Below are positions 50,607 through 59,702 of a stretch of 64,000 bases of DNA, one piece after another (position 1 is the stretch's first letter; the number at the start of each line of letters is the position of its first letter). The DNA comes from JANQOZ01 sp045106555 (lineage in GTDB: Bacteria; Pseudomonadota; Gammaproteobacteria; Xanthomonadales; SZUA-38). Where the stretch lies: assembly GCA_045106555.1 (NCBI GenBank), contig JBGCET010000044.1, positions 1-64,000 on the forward strand. Direction: 5' to 3'. The translations under genes were made by a program, and so were the position numbers. The notes under the pieces are model-generated. The model ran no database searches, was not told where the DNA came from, and saw only the letters and a program-made list of their open reading frames with translations.

Positions 50607-53600
50607 ATGGACTGGCAACACTTTCACCCCCAGGTTAAAGCCTGGTTCACCCAAACCTACCCGGCCCCCACACCCGCTCAAGCCCAGGCCTGGCCGCTCA
50701 TTAAGCAACGCCAAAATGTTCTGATTGCCGCCCCCACTGGCTCAGGCAAAACTCTGGCGGCTTTCCTGGCCTGTATCGATGATCTGGCCCAGGATTCCCA
50801 GGCCGGCGGACTGAGTGAGGGGGTGCAGGTGCTTTATGTGTCGCCACTAAAGGCATTGTCTGGCGATATATCGGTCAACCTGGAAGCACCCTTGGCGGCC
50901 ATTAGTCAACGTCTCACCCTGGGTGAACCGGTGCGCGCGGGCGTGCGCACTGGAGACACGCCGGTCAGCGAGCGGGAAAAAATGAAGCGCCGCCCGCCCC
51001 ACATTTTGGTCACCACTCCCGAATCGCTATTTATCCTGCTGACCAGTGAATCCGGCCGCCGTATGCTGGGCTCAGTAAAGCAAATCATTGTGGATGAAAT
51101 CCATGCGCTGGCGGGCTCAAAGCGAGGTGCCCATATGCTGCTATCGCTGGCCAGGCTAGACGCGTTGACGCCTCGGCCGGCGGTGCGTATTGGCCTGTCC
51201 GCTACGCAAAAGCCCATTGAGTCCATGACCCAGTTTCTTTGCCATGGCCGGCCCTGTTCGGTGGTGGACGCCGGTCATCAACGCCGTCGCCAGCTGGACC
51301 TGTGGGCTCCGCCGTCACCATTGACGGCCATTATGTCCAACGAGGTGTGGGAAGAGGTCTACGACCACCTGGCGGAACTGATTCAGCGTCATAAAACCAC
51401 CCTGATTTTTGTCAACACCCGACGCTTGGCAGAACGGGCTACCCGTCATCTGGCGGAGAGGCTGGGCGAGGACGAAGGCGGCGATCGGGTGATGGCCCAC
51501 CACGGCTCTTTAGCCAAAGAACATCGGCACAGTGCGGAGCAGCGCCTCAAGGCCGGAGAACTCAAAGCCATGGTGGCCACGGCGTCCTTGGAGTTGGGTA
51601 TTGATATCGGTGATGTTGATCTGGTGTGCCAGCTATCCAGCCCGGGATCCATCGCGTCTTTTGTGCAGCGAGTCGGGCGCTCCGGCCACGCCGTAGGTGC
51701 GGTTCCCAAAGGCGTGTTGTTTCCGCTGTCGTTGGATGACCTGGCGGAGTGTTCGGCGCTGATGCACAGCGTCAATCACGGTGAGCTGGACAAGATTCGT
51801 ATTCCGAACCATCCGCTGGACGTGTTGGCCCAGCACGTGGTGGCGGAAACGGCGGCTCGGGAGTGGCAGGCCGACGATTTGTACGACTGCCTGACCCACT
51901 GTTGCAGCTATGCAGATTTATCCCGGGAAGGTTTTGAACGCGTGCTGCAAATGTTGGCCGATGGCTACTCGACGCGCCGCGGGCGCCAGGGCGCGTATCT
52001 TCACTACGACCGGGTACACGGAGCGCTGCGACCCCGCCGCGGCGCTCGCCTCACCGCGTTAACGAATGCGGGCACTATCCCCGATCTGTTTGATTACCAG
52101 GTGGTGCTGCGGCCAGCGGATATTCCGGTAGGCACACTGAACGAAGACTTTGCTTTTGACAGTATGCCCGGAGATATTTTTCAGCTGGGCAACACGTCTT
52201 ATCGAATTTTGAAGGTGCAAACCGGAAAAGTGTTTGTGGAAGACGCCCACGGACTTCCTCCTACCGTGCCCTTTTGGTTTGGCGAGATGCCGGGTCGAAC
52301 CGATGAGCTGTCCGACGCGGTATCGCAAATGCGCCAACGGGCCAATGAATTCCTGGCTGTTGGCGATCCGTCGGCGTTGAAGCAGTGGCTGATGTCAGCG
52401 GTGAGTTTGGATGAGTCGCCGGCGGCTCAGCTTACCGACTATCTGGATAAATCTCATGCCGCGTTAGGGCTGCTCCCCAACCACAGCACGATGATGCTAG
52501 AACGATTTTTTGATGAAGTGGGTGATATGCATTTGGTTATTCACTCCACCTTTGGCTCAAGACTCAATCGCGCCTTGGGCTTGGCGCTGCGAAAAAAATT
52601 CTGTCGTAAGTTCAATTTTGAGCTGCAGGCCTCTGCCGTGGAAGACGCCCTGATTTTGTCGCTGGGCCCGACTCACAGCTTCGATATGGCCGAGGTGCTG
52701 GGCTACTTAAAGGCTGACTCGGTGCGCGATGTGCTGATTCAGGCCTTGCTGGATTCACCCATGTTTCCCACGCACTGGCGCTGGAATGCGTGTATTGCAC
52801 TGGCGGTGAAGCGGATGTTTGGGGGCAAGAAGCGCCCGCCCCAGTTTCAGCGCAACGATGCGGAAGATTTGATGGCGGTGGTTTTTCCGGACCAGCTGGC
52901 CTGTGCAGAAAATTTGGCCGGAGCGCGGGAGGTTCCCGATCACCCTTTGGTTGACCAGACTTTGGACGATTGCCTTACCGACGTGATGGACGTCGACGGA
53001 TTAAAAGCGCTGCTGACTGCGGTTAGTCAGGGCGACATTGGGGTTGAATGCCGGGAGCTGATTCACCCCTCGCCCCTGACCGAAGCGGTGCTCAACGCCA
53101 AGCCCTATGCCTTTTTGGATGACGGCGAAGCGGAAGATCGGCGCACCCGTGCGGTGCGCACCCGGCCGGATTTGACGGTGGCTGACGCTGCCAACCTGAG
53201 TCGCCTGGATCCCAAAGCCATAGCGCGAGTTTTGCAAGAGGTGCAGCCAAAGGTGCGTGACAGCGATGAGCTGCATGATCTTTTGCTAGTTGGCGGTGTG
53301 CTCAACCATACCCAGCTGCAGGCTGTGGATGGCGCTGTTTGGGCTGACCAATTGTTCAATGCCCAGCGCGCGATGCCTTTCCAGGCTGGCAACCACACGT
53401 TGTGGGTGGCGCGGGAGCGGTTGGCAGAGGTGTGCGCAGCCTATGGGCTGGAAAACCCTGTTCTAACGCCATTGGATGTGTTGCCCAGTGCGGACGATGG
53501 CCGGGTGAATGTGATGCGTAGCGCCCTGGAGTTGACCGGCCCTATTAGCGAAGCCCAGCTCGCTGAGCAGCTGCGCTGGACTCCATCCGATGTTGCCGTA

Positions 53601-54914
53601 GCGCTGGCAGCGCTGGAATTTGAGGGCGTGGCGATCAAGGGTCAGTTCGACGGTGCGGGCATGCTTTGGTGTAACCGCCGACTACTGGCGCGAATCCATA
53701 AATACAGTTTGGCCTTCCGCCGTCATCAGGTGCGCCCAGTCACCATGGCAATGTTCACCCGGTTTTTGTTCCGCTGGCATGATCTGATAGACCCCGAAGG
53801 GCGTGGTCCGGGTGCGTTGGAGCGAGTGGTGGACAAGCTGCAGGGATGTTCGGCGCCGGGTAAAGAGCTAGAGAAGATTCTGGCCAGCCGACTGCAGTCC
53901 TATCGGCCGGGATGGCTGGACGAGCTTTCCCGCAGCGGTAGATACACCTGGCTGCGTTTGACGCCTAGCACGGAGGCCAGCGCCGTTGGGCAGACCACTC
54001 CAATTGCCCTGGTAGCCAGGCAATCAGCGCATTTCTGGCGTTCGACGTCGGAACAGAACTGTGGGGTGTTAAGCGCTCCCGGCCAAAAAGTTCTGCAAGC
54101 GTTGGGAGAGCGAGGAGCCAGCTTTGCGGATGAACTGGCGCCGATAACTCAACTTTCCGACAGCGGCATTGAGACAGCGTTGGCAGAACTGGTTGCCCAG
54201 GGCTTGGTCACTTCCGATAGTTTTCAGGGCGCTCGCTATTTGTCGTTGTCGCAGCGTCAACGCCATCGCCTCCAGCGTCACCGCGCCGGAGGGCTGCCGG
54301 TGCAGGGTTTGGCGGAGTCCGGTCGCTGGGTGCGGCTGCCGATAGTGGAAGGTAACGAAAATGAGCGATGGCGCCGAGCAGACCACGGGGCCAGGGTGTT
54401 ACTCAACCGATTTGGCGTTGTTTTCCGGGCATTGGCCCATGGCCGCGCGGAGCTTCCGCCCTGGCGGGATTTGCACTATGTGCTCCGGCGTATGGAACAG
54501 AGCGAAGAAATTGCGGGTGGTCGATTTGTTGATGGGGTCAGTGGGGAGCAGTTTGCCTTGCCTGCGGCGGTGACCGCGTTGAATCAAGCCCGCAGCCAAT
54601 CTCAACTGACACCTCTGGTGATTAGCGCGTGTGACCCGCTCAACTTAACCGGGAGACTGTTTAGCGCTTTTCAGCGCGTGCCTGCGGTGGCTGGCAATCG
54701 CGTGGCGTTTGTTGACGGCGAGGCGGTAGCGGCGCTCATTTCCGGTGAGCTGGTGGCGCTTGCTGGCGATGAGCCGGATGCGATGCTGCGTCATGCCCTG
54801 GTGATGGGGCATGCAGGTCAGTCGCCTAACGGTTGGTCTCGCAAAAAAACTATCGGAAAATCTGACGCCATCTCTTGCACCGCAGCGATGCCCGTGCCAT
54901 ATTCTTTGCCATGA
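50607..54914 (+). CDS. lhr: Lhr-type large DEAD-box helicase
   Basis: The 1435-residue protein is a superfamily 2 helicase of the Lhr type. It has Walker A APTGSGKT, motif II VDEIHAL, SATQK, then GIDIGDVDLV and QRVGRSGH. A winged-helix and a large C-terminal region of unknown role follow. Lhr proteins unwind RNA-DNA hybrids and act in DNA repair. The last 35 residues are low in similarity pattern and lead straight into the arginine leader peptide; its stop (TGA) overlaps the leader ATG. The length is close to E. coli Lhr (about 1540). Confidence 0.93.
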   Translation: MDWQHFHPQVKAWFTQTYPAPTPAQAQAWPLIKQRQNVLIAAPTGSGKTLAAFLACIDDLAQDSQAGGLSEGVQVLYVSPLKALSGDISVNLEAPLAAISQRLTLGEPVRAGVRTGDTPVSEREKMKRRPPHILVTTPESLFILLTSESGRRMLGSVKQIIVDEIHALAGSKRGAHMLLSLARLDALTPRPAVRIGLSATQKPIESMTQFLCHGRPCSVVDAGHQRRRQLDLWAPPSPLTAIMSNEVWEEVYDHLAELIQRHKTTLIFVNTRRLAERATRHLAERLGEDEGGDRVMAHHGSLAKEHRHSAEQRLKAGELKAMVATASLELGIDIGDVDLVCQLSSPGSIASFVQRVGRSGHAVGAVPKGVLFPLSLDDLAECSALMHSVNHGELDKIRIPNHPLDVLAQHVVAETAAREWQADDLYDCLTHCCSYADLSREGFERVLQMLADGYSTRRGRQGAYLHYDRVHGALRPRRGARLTALTNAGTIPDLFDYQVVLRPADIPVGTLNEDFAFDSMPGDIFQLGNTSYRILKVQTGKVFVEDAHGLPPTVPFWFGEMPGRTDELSDAVSQMRQRANEFLAVGDPSALKQWLMSAVSLDESPAAQLTDYLDKSHAALGLLPNHSTMMLERFFDEVGDMHLVIHSTFGSRLNRALGLALRKKFCRKFNFELQASAVEDALILSLGPTHSFDMAEVLGYLKADSVRDVLIQALLDSPMFPTHWRWNACIALAVKRMFGGKKRPPQFQRNDAEDLMAVVFPDQLACAENLAGAREVPDHPLVDQTLDDCLTDVMDVDGLKALLTAVSQGDIGVECRELIHPSPLTEAVLNAKPYAFLDDGEAEDRRTRAVRTRPDLTVADAANLSRLDPKAIARVLQEVQPKVRDSDELHDLLLVGGVLNHTQLQAVDGAVWADQLFNAQRAMPFQAGNHTLWVARERLAEVCAAYGLENPVLTPLDVLPSADDGRVNVMRSALELTGPISEAQLAEQLRWTPSDVAVALAALEFEGVAIKGQFDGAGMLWCNRRLLARIHKYSLAFRRHQVRPVTMAMFTRFLFRWHDLIDPEGRGPGALERVVDKLQGCSAPGKELEKILASRLQSYRPGWLDELSRSGRYTWLRLTPSTEASAVGQTTPIALVARQSAHFWRSTSEQNCGVLSAPGQKVLQALGERGASFADELAPITQLSDSGIETALAELVAQGLVTSDSFQGARYLSLSQRQRHRLQRHRAGGLPVQGLAESGRWVRLPIVEGNENERWRRADHGARVLLNRFGVVFRALAHGRAELPPWRDLHYVLRRMEQSEEIAGGRFVDGVSGEQFALPAAVTALNQARSQSQLTPLVISACDPLNLTGRLFSAFQRVPAVAGNRVAFVDGEAVAALISGELVALAGDEPDAMLRHALVMGHAGQSPNGWSRKKTIGKSDAISCTAAMPVPYSLP

Positions 54915-54994
54915 ATGTACATGTTAATGTTATCAGCGTTTTCCCAGGCCGCTTCGAGCGCCGCCGACGTCCATGCCGACAATTGGCTGGGTGA
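54911..54994 (+). CDS. Arginine-rich leader peptide of the arg operon
   Basis: The short frame codes for 27 residues with six Arg codons, four in a row (residues 17-20; peptide part GRFERRRRPCRQ). The ATG at 54911 shares its bases with the lhr stop (ATGA). The stop codon at 54992-54994 overlaps the antiterminator segment GGCTGGGT, as required in ribosome-mediated attenuation. No clear Shine-Dalgarno exists; translation may be coupled to lhr or leaderless (weak TTGCAC/CATATT elements at 54875 and 54898 would start a transcript near 54910). Confidence 0.75.
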   Translation: MNVHVNVISVFPGRFERRRRPCRQLAG

Positions 54995-55056
54995 TGGCTG
55001 TATAAGCAGTTGAGACAAAAACATCAAAACCCAGCCCAGCGGCTGGGTTTTTTTTT
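54943..55056 (+). promoter_or_regulatory. Transcription attenuator of the arginine operon
   Basis: Three complementary segments can be seen. Segment 1 is CCCAGGCC (54943-54950), segment 2 GGCTGGGT (54985-54992), segment 3 ACCCAGCC (55029-55036). Segment 3 also pairs with segment 4 (55041-55048) to form the terminator. Segment 2:3 pairing (8 bp, perfect) is mutually exclusive with the terminator; segment 1:2 pairing has one bulge. The Arg codons lie between segments 1 and 2. Stalled ribosomes would free segment 2 and prevent termination. Confidence 0.78.
55026..55056 (+). terminator. Rho-independent terminator (attenuator stem) before argF'
   Basis: AAAACCCAGCC (55026-55036) pairs with GGCTGGGTTTT (55041-55051) around the loop CAGC, followed by T to position 55056 (nine T from 55048). 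It is the strongest intrinsic terminator in the window and lies 10 nt before the argF' start. Confidence 0.95.
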
Positions 55057-55066
55057 GCCGGAGTAA

Positions 55067-56077
55067 ATGATGCGCCATTTTTTATCCACTGACAGCTGGT
55101 CCGCCAGCGAAATAGACAACCTGTTGAGCACCGCCCAGGAGCTGAAAGAGCACCCGGTGAATGAGCGCATGAGGGGAAAATCCGTGGCCCTGCTGTTCCT
55201 CAATCCTTCGATGCGGACCCGAACCTCGTTTCAGGTGGGCATTGGGCAAATGGGCGGTATTGCGGTGGTGTTGCAGCCCGGCCAGGATGCCTGGGGCATT
55301 GAGTTTGAGCCAGGCGCTGTGATGGATGGCGATGCTGAGGAGCACATCAGTGAGGTGGCCGGGGTGTTGTCCCGTTACTGCGATCTGATCGCGATTCGGG
55401 CGTTTCCGAAGTTCAATGATTGGTCTTATGATCGCAAAGACCCGGTAATTAACGCGGTGGCAAACCACGCCACGGTTCCGGTCATTAATATGGAGACCAT
55501 TGTGCACCCCTGCCAGGAGCTGGCCATGATGCTCACCCTGAAGGAGAAGCTGGGGATGGTTCGGGGGCGGCGATTTTTGCTCACCTGGACCTGGCACCCC
55601 AAGCCGCTCAATACGGCGGTGGCGAACTCGGCGCTGATGATCGCAACCAAAATGGGTATGGACGTGACCCTGCTGTGTCCCGGTGAGCAATACCTGCTGG
55701 ACTCCCGGTTTATGCGGGCGGCTAAAGAGAACGCCGCGCAAACGGGTGGAAAACTCACCGTCAGCCACGATATAGAGTCTGCCTACCGAGGCCAGGATGT
55801 GGTGTACGCCAAGAGCTGGGGCGCACTTCCTTATTACGGCAAGCCTCAAGAAGAATGGGCGCTGCGCAAACAGTGTCGGCACTTTATGGTCGACCAGAAA
55901 AAAATGGCACTAACCGATGGCGCCTTGTTCAGTCATTGCCTGCCGCTGCGCCGCAATGTGAAAGCCACTGACGGCGTGATGGACTCAGATTATTGTGTGG
56001 CAGTGCAGGAGGCGGAAAACCGCCTGCACGTACAAAAAGCCGTGATGCTCAAATTATTGGAAGGAAACCCCTCATGA
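55067..56077 (+). CDS. argF': N-acetylornithine carbamoyltransferase (Xanthomonas type)
   Basis: The 336-residue protein has transcarbamoylase motifs SMRTRTSF (carbamoyl phosphate binding), HPCQELAMM and HCLPLRRNVKATDGVMDSD. TWTWHPKPLN and the long HCLPLRRNVKATDG segment are features of acetylornithine transcarbamoylases rather than classical ArgF. It makes N-acetylcitrulline from N-acetylornithine. A deacetylase for that product is encoded two genes on. It starts after the attenuator with GGAG upstream and overlaps argG by 4 bp. Substrate type is supported by the whole operon. Confidence 0.9.
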   Translation: MMRHFLSTDSWSASEIDNLLSTAQELKEHPVNERMRGKSVALLFLNPSMRTRTSFQVGIGQMGGIAVVLQPGQDAWGIEFEPGAVMDGDAEEHISEVAGVLSRYCDLIAIRAFPKFNDWSYDRKDPVINAVANHATVPVINMETIVHPCQELAMMLTLKEKLGMVRGRRFLLTWTWHPKPLNTAVANSALMIATKMGMDVTLLCPGEQYLLDSRFMRAAKENAAQTGGKLTVSHDIESAYRGQDVVYAKSWGALPYYGKPQEEWALRKQCRHFMVDQKKMALTDGALFSHCLPLRRNVKATDGVMDSDYCVAVQEAENRLHVQKAVMLKLLEGNPS

Positions 56078-57285
56078 GTAAGACTGTGGTGCTGGCATTT
56101 TCCGGCGGACTGGACACCAGCTATTGCCTGCGTCAGCTGGTAGAAGATGGCTATACCGTGCATTCGGTATTTGTAGATTCTGGCGGCGTTAGCGATGACG
56201 AGCGTAACTACATTGCCAGCCGGGCTGCCGAGTTGGGCACCCACCAACACCACGTGGTGGATATCAGTCAGGACCTGTGGGACGAATTTGTGCTGCCTCT
56301 GGTCTTCAGCGCTGCGCGCGCCAATGGCCAGTACCCGCTGCTGTGTTCGGATCGGTATCTGATTGTTAAGCGGTGCCTGGAGCTTTGCGATCGGTTGGGT
56401 ACAAAGCTTTTCGCTCATGGCTGCACCGGCATGGGCAACGATCAGCTGCGGTTCGACCAGACCGTCAGATCGTTAGGTGAGTACGAGATTATGGCGCCCA
56501 TTCGCGATCTGCAGGCGCGTACCGATAAGGTTCGCGACTATGAAATTTCGCTGTTGGAAGCCGCGGGAGTCGAGGTACGGCAGTCCAGCAGCGCCTACTC
56601 AATTAACGAGAACCTGCTTGGAGTGACCATTTCCGGATCGGAAATTGACGAGTTTCAGGCCGCCGGGCCGGATACTCGCGCATTGACGGCGCCCAGAGAT
56701 CAATGGCCGGAAGAGCCAATCCGTCGAGTGCTGCGGTTTGAACAGGGGGCGCCGGTGGCGCTGGATGGTGAAAGCCTGGCAGGACCCGCTATGTTGGCGG
56801 CGCTAAATGCGGACTTTGGCGCCTACGGCGTGGGTCGGCACGTGTACACCGGCGATGTGTCCATCGGATTGAAAGGCCGCATTGTGTTTGAGTGCCCCGG
56901 CATCGACGCGCTGCTGGTCGCGCACCAGGCACTGGAAGAGGCCGTCAACACCCGGCTGCAAAATCAGTTTAAGCAGCAGATTGCCCAGCGTTGGGCCGAG
57001 TTGGTGTACACCGGGTTTTTCTACGAGCCGCACAAATTTGATTTGGAGGCGTACCTCAATAGCTCCCAACGAGTGGTGAGCGGCGAGGTGACCCTGGAGT
57101 CTTACGGTGGTGAGGTGACGGCCGTGGCCATCAGTTCACCCCATATTCTGCAGGACCCAGGTGCGGTCTACGCGCAGTCCTGCTCCTGGTCGCCTGAAGA
57201 GGCGGCCGGTTTTATCAAGCTGTTGGGCCAGAGTTCCACACTATCGGCCAGAGTAAATGGCGTGATGAAGGGGCCAGCCAGGTGA
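56074..57285 (+). CDS. argG: Argininosuccinate synthase
   Basis: The 403-residue protein has the ATP-binding P-loop AFSGGLDTSYCL, the segment AHGCTGMGNDQLRF, and the citrulline/aspartate-binding part with GVEVRQSSSAYSINENLLG. It joins citrulline and aspartate. The ATG at 56074 (family start SKTVVLAFSGG) overlaps the argF' stop; an earlier frame extension is a shadow of argF'. The next gene overlaps its end. Confidence 0.96.
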   Translation: MSKTVVLAFSGGLDTSYCLRQLVEDGYTVHSVFVDSGGVSDDERNYIASRAAELGTHQHHVVDISQDLWDEFVLPLVFSAARANGQYPLLCSDRYLIVKRCLELCDRLGTKLFAHGCTGMGNDQLRFDQTVRSLGEYEIMAPIRDLQARTDKVRDYEISLLEAAGVEVRQSSSAYSINENLLGVTISGSEIDEFQAAGPDTRALTAPRDQWPEEPIRRVLRFEQGAPVALDGESLAGPAMLAALNADFGAYGVGRHVYTGDVSIGLKGRIVFECPGIDALLVAHQALEEAVNTRLQNQFKQQIAQRWAELVYTGFFYEPHKFDLEAYLNSSQRVVSGEVTLESYGGEVTAVAISSPHILQDPGAVYAQSCSWSPEEAAGFIKLLGQSSTLSARVNGVMKGPAR

Positions 57286-58391
57286 CTAGCGAAGCGACTG
57301 TTGCCAATACCGCTGAGGTTAGCTCAGCCATCATCGAGCATTTGCGGGCTTTGGTGAGCTTTGACACGCAAAACCCGCCGCGAAACTTGGACAAAGACCA
57401 CCCGATGTTTGTCTACCTGAGCGCCAAGCTGGCGGGATTTGATATTGAAATTACCGATCATGGTGACGGACATGTCACATATTTTGCCTACCGCGGTGCG
57501 CCTCGGGTGCTATTTAATGTTCACCTGGACACGGTGCCTGTGGGAAGTGGATGGTCTACCGACCCGCTGGAGCTGGTGGTGAAAGACGGCAAAGGCTATG
57601 GCCGGGGTACTTGCGATATCAAAGGCGCAGCGGCCTGCTTGCTGGATTTGGCCGAAACCACCGATGGGCCGCTGGCATTGCTGTTCACCACCGATGAAGA
57701 AGGGGCTCATGGCTGCTGCGTGCAGCGGTTTTGTGATGCCTTGCAGCCGGGTCGTTTTCACCTGGTGGTGGTGGCAGAGCCCACGCGCTGCGAGGCGGTG
57801 ACGGCCCATCGAGGGTATTTGTCAGTGATTGGGGAATTTGAAGGGATCGCGGGTCACTCCTCGGAGCTGCGAGGCATGACCGACAACGCGCTGCACGATT
57901 TTTCCCGTTGGGCCGGAGCTGCACTTGCCACCATTGAACGCGATCATCCCGATTCCCGGTTCAACATGGGCAGAGTGGATGGCGGCATAAAAAGTAATGT
58001 TATTGCCGACCAGGTACACGTCGCGTTTAGCGCCCGCCTGGCACCAGGCAGCGACAGTGAGGCCTTTCTCAAAGCCTCCACCGAAGCGGGCGCCCAAACG
58101 TTGACGCGCAAGCCAAACTGGCAAGTGCCGTTTCTGGGCCCGCCTTTGCCGGCTCCTGGGGTGGCCACCGACACTGTCGAGGTGGTTTGTGAACAGTTGA
58201 ACATCCCTGTGGGAGAGCCGGTGGGGTTCTGGACCGAATCGTCATTGTTTTCGGCTGCGGGTCTGAACACGTTTGTGCTGGGCCCCGGCGACATAGCGCT
58301 GGCCCACGCGGTGGACGAATGGGTGCCACTGGCCGATCTGGCCCGTGCACGAAATCAATACGAAAAATTGGCGGGATTAACAGGCCTTTAA
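57282..58391 (+). CDS. argE': M20 deacetylase, acetylcitrulline/acetylornithine type
   Basis: The 369-residue protein has the M20 metal-binding motifs NVHLDTVPVGSG, GTCDIKGAAAC, TTDEEGAHG and VVAEPTRCE. A dimerisation domain sits in the middle, and a late His is in ALAHAVDEWVP. In this operon it should deacetylate N-acetylcitrulline to citrulline for ArgG, as in Xanthomonas. Start is GTG at 57282, overlapping the argG stop by 4 bp. Confidence 0.9.
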   Translation: MTSEATVANTAEVSSAIIEHLRALVSFDTQNPPRNLDKDHPMFVYLSAKLAGFDIEITDHGDGHVTYFAYRGAPRVLFNVHLDTVPVGSGWSTDPLELVVKDGKGYGRGTCDIKGAAACLLDLAETTDGPLALLFTTDEEGAHGCCVQRFCDALQPGRFHLVVVAEPTRCEAVTAHRGYLSVIGEFEGIAGHSSELRGMTDNALHDFSRWAGAALATIERDHPDSRFNMGRVDGGIKSNVIADQVHVAFSARLAPGSDSEAFLKASTEAGAQTLTRKPNWQVPFLGPPLPAPGVATDTVEVVCEQLNIPVGEPVGFWTESSLFSAAGLNTFVLGPGDIALAHAVDEWVPLADLARARNQYEKLAGLTGL

Positions 58392-58394
58392 AAG

Positions 58395-59702
58395 ATGACC
58401 GATACACGAAATATCATTCTTGAGCTGCTTGGGCAGTTAGGCTCCAGCCGCGAAGCCCGCGAATACCTGCAGCGGTTTTCGTCCGTCGACTCCGTACAAT
58501 TTGCGGTGGTTAAAGTGGGCGGTGCGGTGCTGGCGGAAGAGCTGGACGAGTTGGCTTCGGCGCTGTCGTTTCTGCGTCATGTGGGGCTGTCGCCTATTGT
58601 GCTACATGGTGCAGGGCCCCAGCTGAACGAGGCATTGGAAAAAGCCGGCGTACAGTCTGAGGTGGTTGACGGCATGCGAGTGACAACCCCAGAGGTGATG
58701 GCGGTTGCACGGCCGGTCATTTATGAGCAGAACATGAAGCTCACCGAGGCGCTTGAGAGCAAAGGCATTGCCACCCGTTCGCTGTTGCACGGAGTATTTG
58801 AGTGTGACTACCTGTCGCCGGGTAAGTATGGATTGGTAGGGGATGTTACCCAGGTGCATAAGGAAACGCTGCGCTCGGCGGTGAATGCCGGGGCGCTGCC
58901 GATCGTAGCCTGTATGGGAGAGTCGGTGTCCGGACAGGTGATGAACATTAACGCGGATGTTGCGGCCCGAGCGTTGGTGTTGGCCGTGAAGCCATTTAAA
59001 GTAATTTTTTTGACCGGCACTGGCGGCTTGTTGAACCAAAACGACCAGATTATCCCGGCCATCAATCTGCACACGGATTTCGATAACTTGCTGGCCGAAG
59101 ACTGGGTGCATTCGGGTATGCGACTGAAGCTGGTGCAGATCAAATACCTGCTTGATCAACTGCCCGGGGCCACCTCGGTTTCCATTACCTCAGCCGCAGG
59201 GCTGACTCGAGAGCTGTTCACCCACAGCGGTTGCGGCACGCTGATTCGCCGTGGAGAGGGATTTTCGACTCATGATTCCCTGGATGAGTCCCGCCAACAG
59301 GCATTGACTCAGTTGCTGCAGGATTGTTTTGAGCGCGAACTGAAGTGTGATTATTTCGAAGGCCTGCCGCTGCAGCGACTGTTGCTGTCGGACAGCGGTC
59401 GCGCGGCATCGGTGATTACCCGAGGGCTGAACGACACGCCCTATCTGGACAAGTTTGCGGTAACTCACGCGGCTCGCGGAGAAGGGTTGGCGTCAGCATT
59501 GTGGCGGGAATTGCGCGGCAATTTCGACCAGCTGTACTGGCGCGCGAAGCTGCATAACCCCATTAACGACTGGTATCACCGGCAGGCGGATATTAGCTTT
59601 AAGGCCGGCGATTGGCGGGTTTTCAGCTATGGCATTGGGATGGATGAAATGCGCCCTTACGTGGACGACGCATTGAGTCGAGGTGAGTCGTGGGAGGAGT
59701 GA
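58395..59702 (+). CDS. argB: Fused N-acetylglutamate kinase / N-acetylglutamate synthase
   Basis: The 435-residue protein has an N-terminal amino-acid kinase domain (about residues 30-285; VKVGGAVLAEEL, LHGAGPQLNEAL, NADVAARALVLAVKP). The C-terminal GNAT-like domain (about 290-430) contains DKFAVTHAARGEGLASALWRELRG, the acetyl-CoA-binding part. This fused form supplies and phosphorylates N-acetylglutamate and occurs in xanthomonads and some eukaryotes. ATG is 4 bp after argE' and its end overlaps argC. Confidence 0.92.
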   Translation: MTDTRNIILELLGQLGSSREAREYLQRFSSVDSVQFAVVKVGGAVLAEELDELASALSFLRHVGLSPIVLHGAGPQLNEALEKAGVQSEVVDGMRVTTPEVMAVARPVIYEQNMKLTEALESKGIATRSLLHGVFECDYLSPGKYGLVGDVTQVHKETLRSAVNAGALPIVACMGESVSGQVMNINADVAARALVLAVKPFKVIFLTGTGGLLNQNDQIIPAINLHTDFDNLLAEDWVHSGMRLKLVQIKYLLDQLPGATSVSITSAAGLTRELFTHSGCGTLIRRGEGFSTHDSLDESRQQALTQLLQDCFERELKCDYFEGLPLQRLLLSDSGRAASVITRGLNDTPYLDKFAVTHAARGEGLASALWRELRGNFDQLYWRAKLHNPINDWYHRQADISFKAGDWRVFSYGIGMDEMRPYVDDALSRGESWEE

